Translations under genes and position numbers: made by a program | In this document: piece after piece, positions 42,476-51,292 of the stretch | Layout: each line of letters opens with the position of its first letter | How positions within the stretch are numbered: the stretch's first letter is position 1 | The notes under the pieces: generated by a model | What the model saw: the letters and a program-made list of their open reading frames with translations, nothing else | What the model was told of the DNA's origin: nothing | The model's database searches: none | Assembly (NCBI GenBank): GCA_964532465.1 | Contig: CAZHHX010000018.1 | Span: 1-64,000 of the forward strand | Origin: JAPLKB01 sp964532465 | GTDB taxonomy: Bacteria; Desulfobacterota; Syntrophorhabdia; Syntrophorhabdales; Syntrophorhabdaceae | Direction of reading: 5' to 3' | Length of the DNA stretch: 64,000 nt

Positions 42476-42504
42476 TTGACAAATTTTAAAACATGTTCTA
42501 ATAT
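42476..42504 (+). promoter_or_regulatory. Consensus promoter placing the transcript start at the GalT-like ATG
   Basis: TTGACA (42476-42481), 17-bp spacer, TAATAT (42499-42504), only seven bases before ATG 42512. No ribosome binding site fits, so a leaderless mRNA is expected. Confidence 0.7.
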
Positions 42505-42511
42505 TCATATT

Positions 42512-43489
42512 ATGGCGGAATTGAGAAAAGACCCTGTGGCAGGCAACTGGATAGTTACCGGCCACAAAGGACCTGAAAGCAGCTCGGTAGGGATTTGCCC
42601 TTTTTGTCCCGGTAATGAACATCTTACCCCTAAAGCAATCAGAGAATACAAAGATGTTGACGGCTCATGGCTTATGCGTTGTTTTCCGGCAGCAAATTCT
42701 GTTTTTGTCATAGAAGCTGTTGAAAATAAGAGGGCTGAAGGGCTTTATGATAAAATGGACAATGTTGGGGCACATGAAATCATTGTTGAAAACAGGTCAC
42801 ATACAAAGACCATGTCGGATTTTACGGATAAAGAACTGTTATTGCTATTGGAAGTCTACATGGAAAGGATTTCCGATTTAAAGAAGGACAAAAGGTTTAA
42901 AAATATACAGGTATTCAAAAATCACGGGGAACTTGCAGGTTCGCATATGTTTCATCCTCATTCCCATCTCCTTGCGACGCCCATGATGGCTGCAAGGCTT
43001 GAACTTGAGATTATCAATTCAAAAAATTATTATCAGCAAAAACAGAGATGTTTGCTCTGCGATATAATAAATCAGGAAATAAAGCAGAACAAAAGAGTGG
43101 TCAGCATGAATTCCGGTTTTATTGCAATATGCCCTTTTGCCTCAAGATTTCCTTTTGAGGTCTGGATCCTGCCGAGGATGCATAGCGAAAGCTTTGAACA
43201 AATGCGGAAGGATGATGCAAAACTCCAGCTTGTCAGTATTATGCTGGATATTATGAGAAGGATTGAAAAATTGACAAATGCCTATACGCTGGTGATTCAC
43301 ACATCGCCGAATATATACAAAACAGATTTTCAAAAGGAAGAGTTACCGATAAGCGAATACTTTCATTGGCATATCGAGATACTTCCCATGGACCAGAAAT
43401 CTTCCAAATATAAGCGGGAAGATGAATTTTATGTCACCTCAATTACACCGGAAGAAGCAGCCAGCACATTAAAAGAACAGACTACTTAG
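42512..43489 (+). CDS. GalT-like nucleotidylyltransferase of the HIT superfamily
   Basis: 325 residues with the GalT fold: N-terminal RKDPVAGNWIVTG, zinc-type C29-x2-C32 in CPFCPGNE, and the active site H148-P-H150-S-H152. E. coli GalT has H-P-H-G-Q here; the Gln is His, giving HxHxH as in HIT hydrolases. C-terminal half: CLLCDII (second CxxC), FEVWILPRMH and YFHWHIEI. It is named GalT in most annotations, but the substrate may be another NDP-sugar or nucleotide. No galactose genes are nearby. ATG 42512 is the start: the alternative TTG at 42476 is the -35 box. Confidence 0.82.
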   Translation: MAELRKDPVAGNWIVTGHKGPESSSVGICPFCPGNEHLTPKAIREYKDVDGSWLMRCFPAANSVFVIEAVENKRAEGLYDKMDNVGAHEIIVENRSHTKTMSDFTDKELLLLLEVYMERISDLKKDKRFKNIQVFKNHGELAGSHMFHPHSHLLATPMMAARLELEIINSKNYYQQKQRCLLCDIINQEIKQNKRVVSMNSGFIAICPFASRFPFEVWILPRMHSESFEQMRKDDAKLQLVSIMLDIMRRIEKLTNAYTLVIHTSPNIYKTDFQKEELPISEYFHWHIEILPMDQKSSKYKREDEFYVTSITPEEAASTLKEQTT

Positions 43490-43503
43490 CTTCCGAATAG
43501 AAA

Positions 43504-43755
43504 TTACTTAAGATAAAGAAATCCGATTAATCCACAGACAATCCCGATGATTAGCGCTAAGAAGCCGCCCAATGTACTGCCTGCATAAAACATGTATACA
43601 AAGAAAAACAGCGCAATAATCAAAAGAATGATTGCTTTAACCCGTTCCTTGCTGTTTCCTTTTTTTGCGTTATTCCGGGCGGATTTGCCGCCTTTCTCAG
43701 GTTTATTGTTCTTCTCTGATTTAACACTTTTCTTTTTTTCTTTCTTATTTTTCAT
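43504..43755 (-). CDS. Small basic membrane protein
   Basis: About 83 residues: a Lys/Asn/Ser-rich cytoplasmic half (EKKKSVKSEKNNKPEKGGKS) then two hydrophobic segments (~41-60 and 63-82, ending FLYLK). Family unknown. The start is either ATG 43755 or GTG 43761, the latter overlapping the hydrolase stop by four bases; coupling is likely. Confidence 0.55.
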   Translation of the reverse strand: MKNKKEKKKSVKSEKNNKPEKGGKSARNNAKKGNSKERVKAIILLIIALFFFVYMFYAGSTLGGFLALIIGIVCGLIGFLYLK

Positions 43756-43757
43756 AT

Positions 43758-44615
43758 TCACCTGATTATCGTATACTTTTCAAAAAATTTCATTAATCCA
43801 TTTTTATATATTGAATTTGAGAGGAGAAAACCATCATTATGTCCGCCCCTGATTTCCAGAAAATACTTAGGTTGAGATGCCTTTTCGTAGAGCATCCTGC
43901 CATGCTGAAAGGGAACTATTTCATCATCCGGACTGTGGATAATGAGTTTATGAGACTTTATCATGTCTATTTTGCTTATAGTGGAATATTGGTATTTTGA
44001 CAGGAGTTTTACAGGCAGCCACGGGTAAAGTTTTACTCCAAGATCAGGCATGGATGTAAAGCCTGATTCTATAATCAAGGCATCAGGGTTCTTCCTTAAA
44101 GCAATCTCTGCGGCTACTGCGCTGCCAAGCGAATGGCCGTAAACAACAATCTTTTCAGGGAGATTTCCTTGTTGTATCAGATAGTCCCAGGCAGCCTCCG
44201 CGTCAAGATAGGTACCCTCCTCTGACGGCTTGTCTTCGCTTTTACCGTAACCTCTGTAATCAAAAACCAGGACACTAAAGTTCATCTCATGAAAAATCCT
44301 TATATACTCTATTAAATTTGATACATTTCCCGCATTTCCATGACAGAAAAGAATAATGCCTTTCTCCAATTTTACAGGGATATACCACCCGGATATCTTT
44401 ATATTGTCTTTTGTCTTAAAATTGACCTCACTGTAATCAAGATTTATGCTTGACGGAGTTTTCAAAATCTCTTTTTCGGGGAAGTAGATCATGCTGTCCT
44501 GCGTGAAGTACATGGTCCCCATGATAATAGAATAGGCAATTATCAGTATCATTCCGGCAGAAGCCGCCATCTTTTTTATCCTTGATATATTAAAGCTCTG
44601 TGGTTGTCCTTCCAA
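43758..44615 (-). CDS. Membrane-anchored alpha/beta hydrolase (ABHD13/Bem46-like)
   Basis: 285 residues: one N-terminal TM helix (~13-32), then the hydrolase core with oxyanion region FCHGNAGNVSN, FDYRGYGKSE, nucleophile GHSLGSA, acid in HSPDDEIVP and His in GGHNDGF. The triad is complete. The orientation suggests a periplasmic or membrane-facing esterase; the substrate is unknown. Confidence 0.88.
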   Translation of the reverse strand: MEGQPQSFNISRIKKMAASAGMILIIAYSIIMGTMYFTQDSMIYFPEKEILKTPSSINLDYSEVNFKTKDNIKISGWYIPVKLEKGIILFCHGNAGNVSNLIEYIRIFHEMNFSVLVFDYRGYGKSEDKPSEEGTYLDAEAAWDYLIQQGNLPEKIVVYGHSLGSAVAAEIALRKNPDALIIESGFTSMPDLGVKLYPWLPVKLLSKYQYSTISKIDMIKSHKLIIHSPDDEIVPFQHGRMLYEKASQPKYFLEIRGGHNDGFLLSNSIYKNGLMKFFEKYTIIR

Positions 44616-44681
44616 ACCTGTCCTGTAAGATTCTATTATTTATTAATTTGCATTATTGAATGTTTTATGCTGTTAAACCGG

Positions 44682-44858
44682 CTATTTTTTTAATAATTTT
44701 AAGTCTGTGGGCTTACACTTCAAGTGTCTCCATACACCCTTGCCCACATTCAGTCCGTCATCCTTTTTGATCCATTTGCGACAGACATAGCAGATATCTT
44801 TTTTATATTCCTCAAATAAGGGTTCCTGAATGTATAAGACATTCGTTTTTTTGCGCAT
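44682..44858 (-). CDS. Small Cys/His protein, possible zinc knuckle (58 residues)
   Basis: The 58-codon frame encodes IQEPLFEEYKKDICYVC, a basic stretch WIKKDDGLNVGKGVWRHLKC and a Lys-rich tail. C23-x2-C26 and H45-x2-C48 are spaced like a small zinc site. Its start (44858) lies in divergent position 19 bp from the GNAT start. The ribosome binding site is weak (AAGAGA). Composition and the metal motif make it more likely real than chance. Function unknown; nucleic-acid binding is only a guess. Confidence 0.5.
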   Translation of the reverse strand: MRKKTNVLYIQEPLFEEYKKDICYVCRKWIKKDDGLNVGKGVWRHLKCKPTDLKLLKK

Positions 44859-44877
44859 GGCAGATATCTCTTATGCA

Positions 44878-45525
44878 ATGATAAACCCGGAAGAATATAA
44901 ATGCAAGATTAAAGCAAACGACGGCAGGGTATATGCAAAAAGTGTAACAATCCAGGTCGACAAAAACTATCAAAAGGGCATTGCCAATTATCCTCACCTT
45001 ATTATTATGTTCTACCCGACTCGGTATGTTATGCCTTGGAGATTGAGGAACGGAAGAGATATATTGATGCGCCCTCTCAGGGCCGAAGATGAGCCGCTGA
45101 TTAAAGAAATGATGTCTACATTGTCCAAAGAAACACTGCGGTTAAGGTTTTTTGTGGCCATGGAAATTGACCACAGAATGCTCATGAATTTTTGTAACAC
45201 TGATTATGACAGAGAAATTGCTATTGTTGCTGAGTTAAATGAAGGCGACAAAAAGAAGATTATCGGCGGCGGACGCCTCATCGTCGAACCGGATTCCGGG
45301 AGCGGTCAATTTGCTTTGTCTGTCCATGACGACTTTCAAAAACAGGGTCTGGGAGAAAAATTCCTCGATATTACTATAGGGATAGCGCAGGACAAAGGAT
45401 TGCAGGAGATTTACGGAATTGTGCTTACCGAGAATGAAAAAATGTTGAAGCTGAGCAGGAAAATGGGGTTTAAATTGGAAAGGCTGCCGGATGGTATTAC
45501 CAGAGTCAGTCCAGGGCTTGATTAA
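44878..45525 (+). CDS. GNAT-family acetyltransferase
   Basis: A ~215-residue protein: an N-terminal ~50-residue extra region (CKIKANDGRVYAKSVTIQVD) and a GNAT domain from WRLRNGRDILMRPLRAEDEPLIKEM, with the acetyl-CoA loop QKQGLG and C-terminal IYGIVLTENEKMLKLSRKMGFK. The end resembles the acetyltransferase domain fused to acyl-CoA synthetases (Pat type), which acetylates lysines; that is inference. Start is uncertain: 44830, 44857 and 44878 are in frame, none with a good site; 44878 avoids the opposite gene. Confidence 0.8.
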   Translation: MINPEEYKCKIKANDGRVYAKSVTIQVDKNYQKGIANYPHLIIMFYPTRYVMPWRLRNGRDILMRPLRAEDEPLIKEMMSTLSKETLRLRFFVAMEIDHRMLMNFCNTDYDREIAIVAELNEGDKKKIIGGGRLIVEPDSGSGQFALSVHDDFQKQGLGEKFLDITIGIAQDKGLQEIYGIVLTENEKMLKLSRKMGFKLERLPDGITRVSPGLD

Positions 45526-45641
45526 AAATGCCCGGAAGGCGCCAAATTCCAGTATTTTAATCGTTTAATTCAACAGATTCTACTCATTTTGTGAGAAAAA
45601 TGATAGTATCTCAAAAAGTGACATAATTAAGGACTAACGCA

Positions 45642-46235
45642 ATGTGTAAAGATCCCAAAACACCTCGCCTGAACAGTACCGAATTGCCTATTTTCCGGTT
45701 AGCCAAGCCTTATTTGCAAACAAGAAATAATGAATCTCATACGCTGGATGCGGTAGGGTTCGCTTTCAGGTTGCTTAAAATATACGGGGCTGAGAGGGCT
45801 GTGGTTATCCCGGCCATGATTCTGCACGATGTTGGATGGTGCACTGTTTCTGAAGAAATTATTGAAAAGGCATGTCGAGCTAATCCGGATAAAATTCTCC
45901 TCAGAATTCACGAAGAAGAAAGCTTGAAAATTGCGAGAGAAATCCTTAAAAAAATTGACTATGATGTAATAAGAACAACTGAAATCCTTAAAATAATTGA
46001 CGGCCACGACACCCGGAGTGAAGCCTTTTCAATCAATGATCAAATCGTACAGGATTCGGATAAGCTGACCCGTTATGCAGGAAATTTCCGGTTTCTGGCT
46101 CAACGGTTTCCAATAATACCTGAGAAATTTGCCGTATCGTTGGAACGATTAATTGACAAATGGTTTTTCCTCCCGAATTCTAAAGAAATTGCTAGAACGG
46201 AACTTGCTCAGCGTCGTAAAGAAATGGATATTTAG
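45642..46235 (+). CDS. HD-domain phosphohydrolase
   Basis: 197 residues with the HD metal motif: H in HTLDAVGF, HD in ILHDVGW, H in DGHDTRSE, and D in VQDSDKLTRYAG. Such proteins are nucleotide or nucleic-acid phosphatases; the substrate is unknown. AAGGA precedes the ATG. The stop codon lies inside a perfect 17-bp-arm hairpin (46228-46270). Confidence 0.85.
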   Translation: MCKDPKTPRLNSTELPIFRLAKPYLQTRNNESHTLDAVGFAFRLLKIYGAERAVVIPAMILHDVGWCTVSEEIIEKACRANPDKILLRIHEEESLKIAREILKKIDYDVIRTTEILKIIDGHDTRSEAFSINDQIVQDSDKLTRYAGNFRFLAQRFPIIPEKFAVSLERLIDKWFFLPNSKEIARTELAQRRKEMDI

Positions 46236-46270
46236 TTGCCATCCGGAAACCCAGGATGGCAACTAAATAT
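46228..46270. repeat. Perfect 17-bp-arm hairpin of the TAGTTKCC family, over the HD gene stop
   Basis: Arms 46228-46244 and 46254-46270 are exact complements with a 9-base loop. The core TAGTTGCCATCCGGAAAC (46233-46250) has one change from 32411-32428. No T-run follows. A degenerate relative lies at 51259-51290. Confidence 0.8.
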
Positions 46271-46337
46271 AAACGCGCTGAAAAATCATTTCAAAGCCTT
46301 TTATTATCAAAATATTTTAAATTAATAATTTTTACTA

Positions 46338-46343
46338 TATAAT
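46338..46343 (+). promoter_or_regulatory. -10 element directly before the response regulator ATG
   Basis: TATAAT ends seven bases before ATG 46351. The -35 region (46315-46320, TTTTAA) is weak, and no ribosome binding site is present. This fits a leaderless transcript. Confidence 0.45.
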
Positions 46344-46350
46344 AAATAGC

Positions 46351-47031
46351 ATGAAGATATTATTAGTAGAAGATGAAGAAAAGGTGGCTGGCTTTATAAG
46401 CAAAGGACTGGAGGAAGAAGGGTACGACGTAGAAATTGCTTATAACGGCAGAACAGGACTTGAGCTCTTAAGTGAGCGTGCCTACGATATTGTCCTTCTC
46501 GACCTCATGATACCGGAAGTGGACGGGCTTGAACTTCTCGGCAGTATGCGTGCATGGGGCGTTGACACCCCCGTATTGATAATCACAGCAAAAACTTCAA
46601 AAGAAGATGTTATAAAAGGACTTGATGCAGGCAGTGATGATTATCTTACGAAACCCTTTTCCTTTGATGAGCTTCTTGCAAGGGTAAGAGCGTTATTAAG
46701 AAGAAGCAAAAAGGCGGATGCCCATATCCTTGAGTATAAAGATCTGGTTTTAAACCCCTATAGCAGAAAAATGAACATAGCCTCTAAAGAGGCGGAATTG
46801 ACTGAAAAAGAGTATATGATATTGGAATACATGTTGAAAAACAAGGAAAAGCCCTTAAACAGAAAGGAAATTGCGGAATACGCATGGCAGAATGCAAACG
46901 ATTCAACTAATATTGTGGATGTTTATGTCAATTTTCTCAGAAAGAAAATGGAATCTTTATCTTCGAAGAAATATATTCACACTGTCAGGGGTATTGGTTA
47001 CATTCTGAAAGAAGAAAATGAAAAAGATTAA
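46351..47031 (+). CDS. OmpR/PhoB-family response regulator
   Basis: 226 residues: receiver domain with the acidic pocket E7-D8, phosphoacceptor D51 in VLLDLMIP, T79 and K101, then a winged-helix DNA-binding domain (LVLNPYSRKMN ... VDVYVNFLRKKM ... RGIGYIL). It overlaps the kinase by 14 bases. By context it likely controls the operon, including the HtrA protease. Confidence 0.95.
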   Translation: MKILLVEDEEKVAGFISKGLEEEGYDVEIAYNGRTGLELLSERAYDIVLLDLMIPEVDGLELLGSMRAWGVDTPVLIITAKTSKEDVIKGLDAGSDDYLTKPFSFDELLARVRALLRRSKKADAHILEYKDLVLNPYSRKMNIASKEAELTEKEYMILEYMLKNKEKPLNRKEIAEYAWQNANDSTNIVDVYVNFLRKKMESLSSKKYIHTVRGIGYILKEENEKD

Positions 47032-48427
47032 TTTACCTATAAAATGGAGGCTCACATTATGGTATGGGCTAATCCTTTCTTTGATCCTTTCAGTTTTTTC
47101 AAGCGGTGTGTATATATATTTCAGAAACAGCCTTCAAAAAAGTATAGACGCAAAGATTAAATCAATCGGCGAGATATTGTCGTCTTCCATGACAGAAGGT
47201 CATAACACAACCATATTCGGCAACTTTGAAAGATACATTGAAAATGTCCTTGGTAAAAAGCCGAAAGGTAAATTTATTCAAATAATGGATGCCTCAGGAA
47301 AAATAGGGGCAAAGATGAACGATATTGAAACCGAAATCCTCCCATCAAGTTTTAAAACACTCGAAAAAGTATTAAATGGAGAAGTTGTCTATGAAACAAT
47401 GGAACGGGTAAATCCGAGACTGAGGATGGTTACAATCCCTATCATGGATAATAAAGATAATAAGAAGGTAACGAGTATCGTCCAAATAGGCACATCATTA
47501 GAGGATTTCGATGAAACCATGAAAAAACTCCTTATTATCATGGCAATCAGCATTCCCACATCGATAGGCGTCAGCATAGTAGGCGGATATTTTTTAGCAA
47601 AAAAAGCATTTCGGCCTGTTGATCAGATAAGGAAGGCTGCTTTGAAGATTACTTTGAGCAACCTTGGCGAGAAAATTGATATCGGCAGCAGAAGGGATGA
47701 ACTTGGCAGGCTTGCACGGACTTTTAATGAAATGATCAGCAGATTACGGGATTCATTTCAGAGGATAAATCAGTTTAGTATTGATGTCTCGCATGAGCTT
47801 AAAACCCCTCTTACAATATTAAAGGGGCAGACTGAGGTTGCGTTAAGAAAAGAGAGAGATAATGAGGATTATAAAAACATACTTAAGAGCAACCTTGAAG
47901 AGATTAATAGAATGGCAGAGATTATAGATGATCTGTTGCTGCTCTCCAAGGCTGATGCAAAAGAGGTCAAACTGAGCGCAGAAGATGTTTCACTGAAAAA
48001 CCTTATTTCCGATGTTTGCATGAATGTTAAGATTTTTGCGGACAATAAAGGGATAGGTTTGATAATAAAAGAACTGGAAGATGTTAAAATAAAGGGTGAT
48101 GAGCTGAAGCTGAGAAGAATGTTTCTGAATATTGTGGAAAATGGCATTAAATACACCCAGCCGGGAGGAGAGGTGGAAATATCTTCTTCCATCAATAATG
48201 GCTATGTACAGATTGATATAAGGGACAATGGTGTGGGCATAGCGGAAGACGACATTAAATTTGTCTTTGACAGATTCTACAGGGGAGACAAATCGAGAAA
48301 ACGCGAAAGCGGCAGCGGGCTGGGGCTTTCGATAAGCAAATGGATTGCTGAAATACATAAAGGGACAATAGAAGTACAGAGTCGGCTTTCAGAAGGAAGC
48401 TTGTTCTCGATAAAATTACCCGTATAA
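47018..48427 (+). CDS. Sensor histidine kinase
   Basis: 469 residues: TM1 (~12-34), an extracytoplasmic sensor region (~35-165), TM2 (~171-193), HAMP (~194-250), the phosphoacceptor H259 in SHELKTPLT, an N-box (NIVENGIKY, 371-379), G1 DNGVGI (403-408) and G2 GSGLGLS (432-438). Similar to CusS-type kinases, but the loop has no obvious Cys or His metal site. The partner is the overlapping response regulator. Confidence 0.95.
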   Translation: MKKINLPIKWRLTLWYGLILSLILSVFSSGVYIYFRNSLQKSIDAKIKSIGEILSSSMTEGHNTTIFGNFERYIENVLGKKPKGKFIQIMDASGKIGAKMNDIETEILPSSFKTLEKVLNGEVVYETMERVNPRLRMVTIPIMDNKDNKKVTSIVQIGTSLEDFDETMKKLLIIMAISIPTSIGVSIVGGYFLAKKAFRPVDQIRKAALKITLSNLGEKIDIGSRRDELGRLARTFNEMISRLRDSFQRINQFSIDVSHELKTPLTILKGQTEVALRKERDNEDYKNILKSNLEEINRMAEIIDDLLLLSKADAKEVKLSAEDVSLKNLISDVCMNVKIFADNKGIGLIIKELEDVKIKGDELKLRRMFLNIVENGIKYTQPGGEVEISSSINNGYVQIDIRDNGVGIAEDDIKFVFDRFYRGDKSRKRESGSGLGLSISKWIAEIHKGTIEVQSRLSEGSLFSIKLPV

Positions 48428-48440
48428 ATGAGGAGCTTAT

Positions 48441-49907
48441 ATGAGAAACAGAAGATGGTATTTGGTTATTTTATTGCTGATTGTTGTGTTGTCAGTAGCC
48501 GTTTATGCGAAAAGCAAGTTGGCTTCCGGGGAATCCTCCTTTGATGCAACAAATGTGAATGTAAAGAAGGCGGCCTTTGCCTTTGATAAAGGTTTACCGA
48601 GTTTAAGCGAGCTTATAAAGGATGTAAAACCTGCTGTGGTGAATATCAGCACAACAACTGTTTTCAAAGGACCTGACATGCAGGAACGGTTTTATGGGCA
48701 GCAGAATCCCTTTAAAGATTTTTTTGGAAATGATTTTTTTGAGAAATTTTTTGGCGATATGCCAAGGAAGGAATTCAAACACAGAAGTCTCGGTTCAGGT
48801 TTTATTATCGACAGAGAGGGATACATCCTTACCAATAACCATGTTGTTGAAAAGGCGTCGAGCATAAAAGTAAAACTTTCCGATGATAAGGAGTATGATG
48901 CAAAAGTGATAGGAAGAGATGCCAAGACTGATATTGCTTTGATCAAAATAGATGCAAAGCACAATCTTCCCGTTGCGGCATTCGGTGATTCCACTAAGCT
49001 GGAGGTTGGTGATTGGGTTGTTGCCATCGGAAACCCCTTCGGCCTCGAACAAACCGTTACAGCAGGCATTGTCAGTGCTAAGGGCAGGGTCATCGGGGCC
49101 GGCCCTTATGATGATTTTATACAGACTGATGCATCAATTAATCCGGGCAACAGCGGAGGTCCTTTATTTAATTTAAAAGGCGAGGTTGTAGGCATAAACA
49201 CTGCCATTGTTTCGGGGGGGCAGGGAATAGGTTTTGCTATCCCGATAAATGTTGCCAAAGAAATGCTTGCTCAACTGAAGTCAAAGGGAAGGGTTGCAAG
49301 GGGATGGCTTGGCGTAGTAATACAGAAGATAACCCCGGAGATCGCCAAGAGTTTTGGCTTGAAAGAGTCTGAAGGAGCCCTTGTGTCGGATGTAATGGAA
49401 CAGAGTCCAGCAGAAAAAGCAGGGATTAAAAGGGGAGATATTATCATATCTTTTAACGAGAAAAAAATAAAAGATATGGATATGCTTCCGAGGCTGGTAG
49501 GAGCAACGGAAATCGGTAAGCAGGTCAAAGTCGGCATTATAAGGGACGGGAAGAATTTTGAAGTAAATATTATGATAGATGAATTAAAAGAAGAAAGGCT
49601 GGCGTCAAAGAAACCCGAAGTAGAAAAGGATTTTGGGCTTGTTGTGCAGGACATTACCCCTGAGATTGCAAAACACATGAACTTAAAAGATAAAAAAGGT
49701 GTAATTGTAACGGATGTTCAGCCGGGGAGTCCGGCGCAGAATGTAGATATTCGTTCCGGAGATATTATAAAGGAGATTAACAGAAAACCTGTACGGAATA
49801 TCACTGATTTTAAGGATGCCACAAAGAGGGGAAATGTTAAGGAAGGTATAGTGCTGTTGGTAAAGAGAGAAAATTCAACTTTTTATATAGTATTAAGGGA
49901 TGAATAA
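48441..49907 (+). CDS. Periplasmic serine endoprotease DegP/HtrA (Do family)
   Basis: 488 residues: signal anchor 7-22, a Q-linker and Phe-rich loop (FKDFFGNDFFEKFFGD), triad H134 (TNNHVV), D164 (KTDIALIKI), S238 (NPGNSGGPLF), and PDZ1 and PDZ2 (~275-370, ~400-485). Degrades or refolds misfolded envelope proteins. It is 13 bases from the kinase stop, so it is in the same operon, like CpxAR-degP logic in enteric bacteria. Confidence 0.95.
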   Translation: MRNRRWYLVILLLIVVLSVAVYAKSKLASGESSFDATNVNVKKAAFAFDKGLPSLSELIKDVKPAVVNISTTTVFKGPDMQERFYGQQNPFKDFFGNDFFEKFFGDMPRKEFKHRSLGSGFIIDREGYILTNNHVVEKASSIKVKLSDDKEYDAKVIGRDAKTDIALIKIDAKHNLPVAAFGDSTKLEVGDWVVAIGNPFGLEQTVTAGIVSAKGRVIGAGPYDDFIQTDASINPGNSGGPLFNLKGEVVGINTAIVSGGQGIGFAIPINVAKEMLAQLKSKGRVARGWLGVVIQKITPEIAKSFGLKESEGALVSDVMEQSPAEKAGIKRGDIIISFNEKKIKDMDMLPRLVGATEIGKQVKVGIIRDGKNFEVNIMIDELKEERLASKKPEVEKDFGLVVQDITPEIAKHMNLKDKKGVIVTDVQPGSPAQNVDIRSGDIIKEINRKPVRNITDFKDATKRGNVKEGIVLLVKRENSTFYIVLRDE

Positions 49908-50037
49908 TTTTGGGTTGCTGCAAGTTTCATGGTTTGCGTGAATCCGCCAATTTGGATGAAGAGGTTTTAAAACAAATAAAAATGAACTGAAAACAATTTT
50001 CTTTTCATTATATTATATTTGAGGTAACATAGGAATT

Positions 50038-51246
50038 ATGGCAGTTTACGAATGGCAGGGCAAAACATTAAAAGGGGAGAAAAAATCAGGAGTTACAAGA
50101 GCTGATTCCGAGGCCTCCCTTAGGTCTGTTTTGAGAAGAGACGGCATTATTGTCATAAAATCAACTGAAAAAAAAGATGTCTCAAAAAAGGAATCATATA
50201 ACCCGAAGAAAAAAATTGACCAGATAAGTGTTGTGATTTTTACAAGGCAGCTTTCAACAATGATTTCATCGGGTCTTCCTCTTGTCCAGTCTCTTGAAAT
50301 ACTATCCAGCCAGATTGAGGATAAGAACCTGCGGGGTATTGTCCGGGAGATAAAAGAGAAAATAGAAGGCGGATCAAGGTTCGCCGACAGCCTCAAGGAT
50401 TATCCCGGGTGTTTTGATGCCTTGTATGTAAACCTTGTTGTTGCAGGTGAAGAGGGCGGTCTGCTCGACACGGTGCTTTCGAGGCTTTCCGTTTATATGG
50501 AAAAATCTATGAAACTGAAAAAAAAGGTAAAATCTGCAATGATTTACCCTATCAGCATTATTATCGTCGCAATTGCGGTAGTAATGGTGCTCCTGGTTTT
50601 TGTAATACCGGTTTTTGAAACTATGTTCAAAGATATGGGCGCTTCCCTTCCGGCTCCAACCCAGATAGTCGTCAATATGAGCAGATTTGTAAAATCAAGC
50701 ATACATTATATGATAGGCGCTCTTGTTTTAGTTATTTTTCTTTTTAAAAGATACTATAAGACCGAAGGCGGAAAACGAAAAATAGATGGTATTGTCCTGA
50801 AACTCCCGATCTTTGGCATCCTTACAATAAAGGCATCAGTTGCCAGGGTTACGAGAACGCTTGCCACGCTTTTATCAAGCGGCGTTGCCATTCTTGAAGC
50901 TCTTACGATTGTGGCGAAGGTTGCCGGAAATAAGGTTGTTGAAGAGGCTCTGGTTGTTGCACGGGCACGTATCAGTGAAGGCAGAAGCATGTCCGAACCC
51001 CTTCAGGAGAGCGGAGTTTTTCCTCCGATGGTTGTTCAGATGATTCAGGTTGGTGAATCAACTGGTGCATTGGACAGCATGCTGAACAGGATTGCAGATT
51101 TTTATGAGGAAGATGTTGATAACCTTGTAACAAACCTGACGGCAATGATGGAGCCTATGATTATGATGTTCCTCGGCGTTATTTTGGGCGGCCTGGTTAT
51201 TGCCATGTACCTGCCCATATTCAAACTCGGAGAGACGGTAGGATAA
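50038..51246 (+). CDS. GspF/PilC-family inner membrane protein
   Basis: 402 residues with two repeated T2SSF domains (each with VFTRQLSTMISSGLPLVQSLEIL-like starts: at ~64 and ~272) and three TM helices (~170-192, ~220-240, ~375-398). It forms the platform of a type II secretion or type IV pilus machine. No gspE, pilB or pseudopilin gene is adjacent. The N-terminal YEWQGKTLKGEKKSG is typical. GAGGT precedes the ATG. Confidence 0.93.
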   Translation: MAVYEWQGKTLKGEKKSGVTRADSEASLRSVLRRDGIIVIKSTEKKDVSKKESYNPKKKIDQISVVIFTRQLSTMISSGLPLVQSLEILSSQIEDKNLRGIVREIKEKIEGGSRFADSLKDYPGCFDALYVNLVVAGEEGGLLDTVLSRLSVYMEKSMKLKKKVKSAMIYPISIIIVAIAVVMVLLVFVIPVFETMFKDMGASLPAPTQIVVNMSRFVKSSIHYMIGALVLVIFLFKRYYKTEGGKRKIDGIVLKLPIFGILTIKASVARVTRTLATLLSSGVAILEALTIVAKVAGNKVVEEALVVARARISEGRSMSEPLQESGVFPPMVVQMIQVGESTGALDSMLNRIADFYEEDVDNLVTNLTAMMEPMIMMFLGVILGGLVIAMYLPIFKLGETVG

Positions 51247-51258
51247 TTAGTTCTCAAT

Positions 51259-51290
51259 AGTTTCTCATCCAGAGTTACCGGGTGGAAACT
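51259..51290. repeat. Imperfect hairpin, degenerate relative of the TAGTTKCC family
   Basis: AGTTTCTCATCC pairs with GGGTGGAAACT, one mismatch and a bulge, in the short gap between gspF-like and trmFO. It may act as a weak terminator for both converging genes. Confidence 0.4.
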
Positions 51291-51292
51291 GA

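Larger units (their letters stand above)
42181..42511. other. Divergent gap with operator-like site and GalT-like promoter
   Basis: The inverted TGTCGAA pair (42334-42359) and the promoter at 42476-42504 are annotated separately. Nothing else is recognised. Confidence 0.45.
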
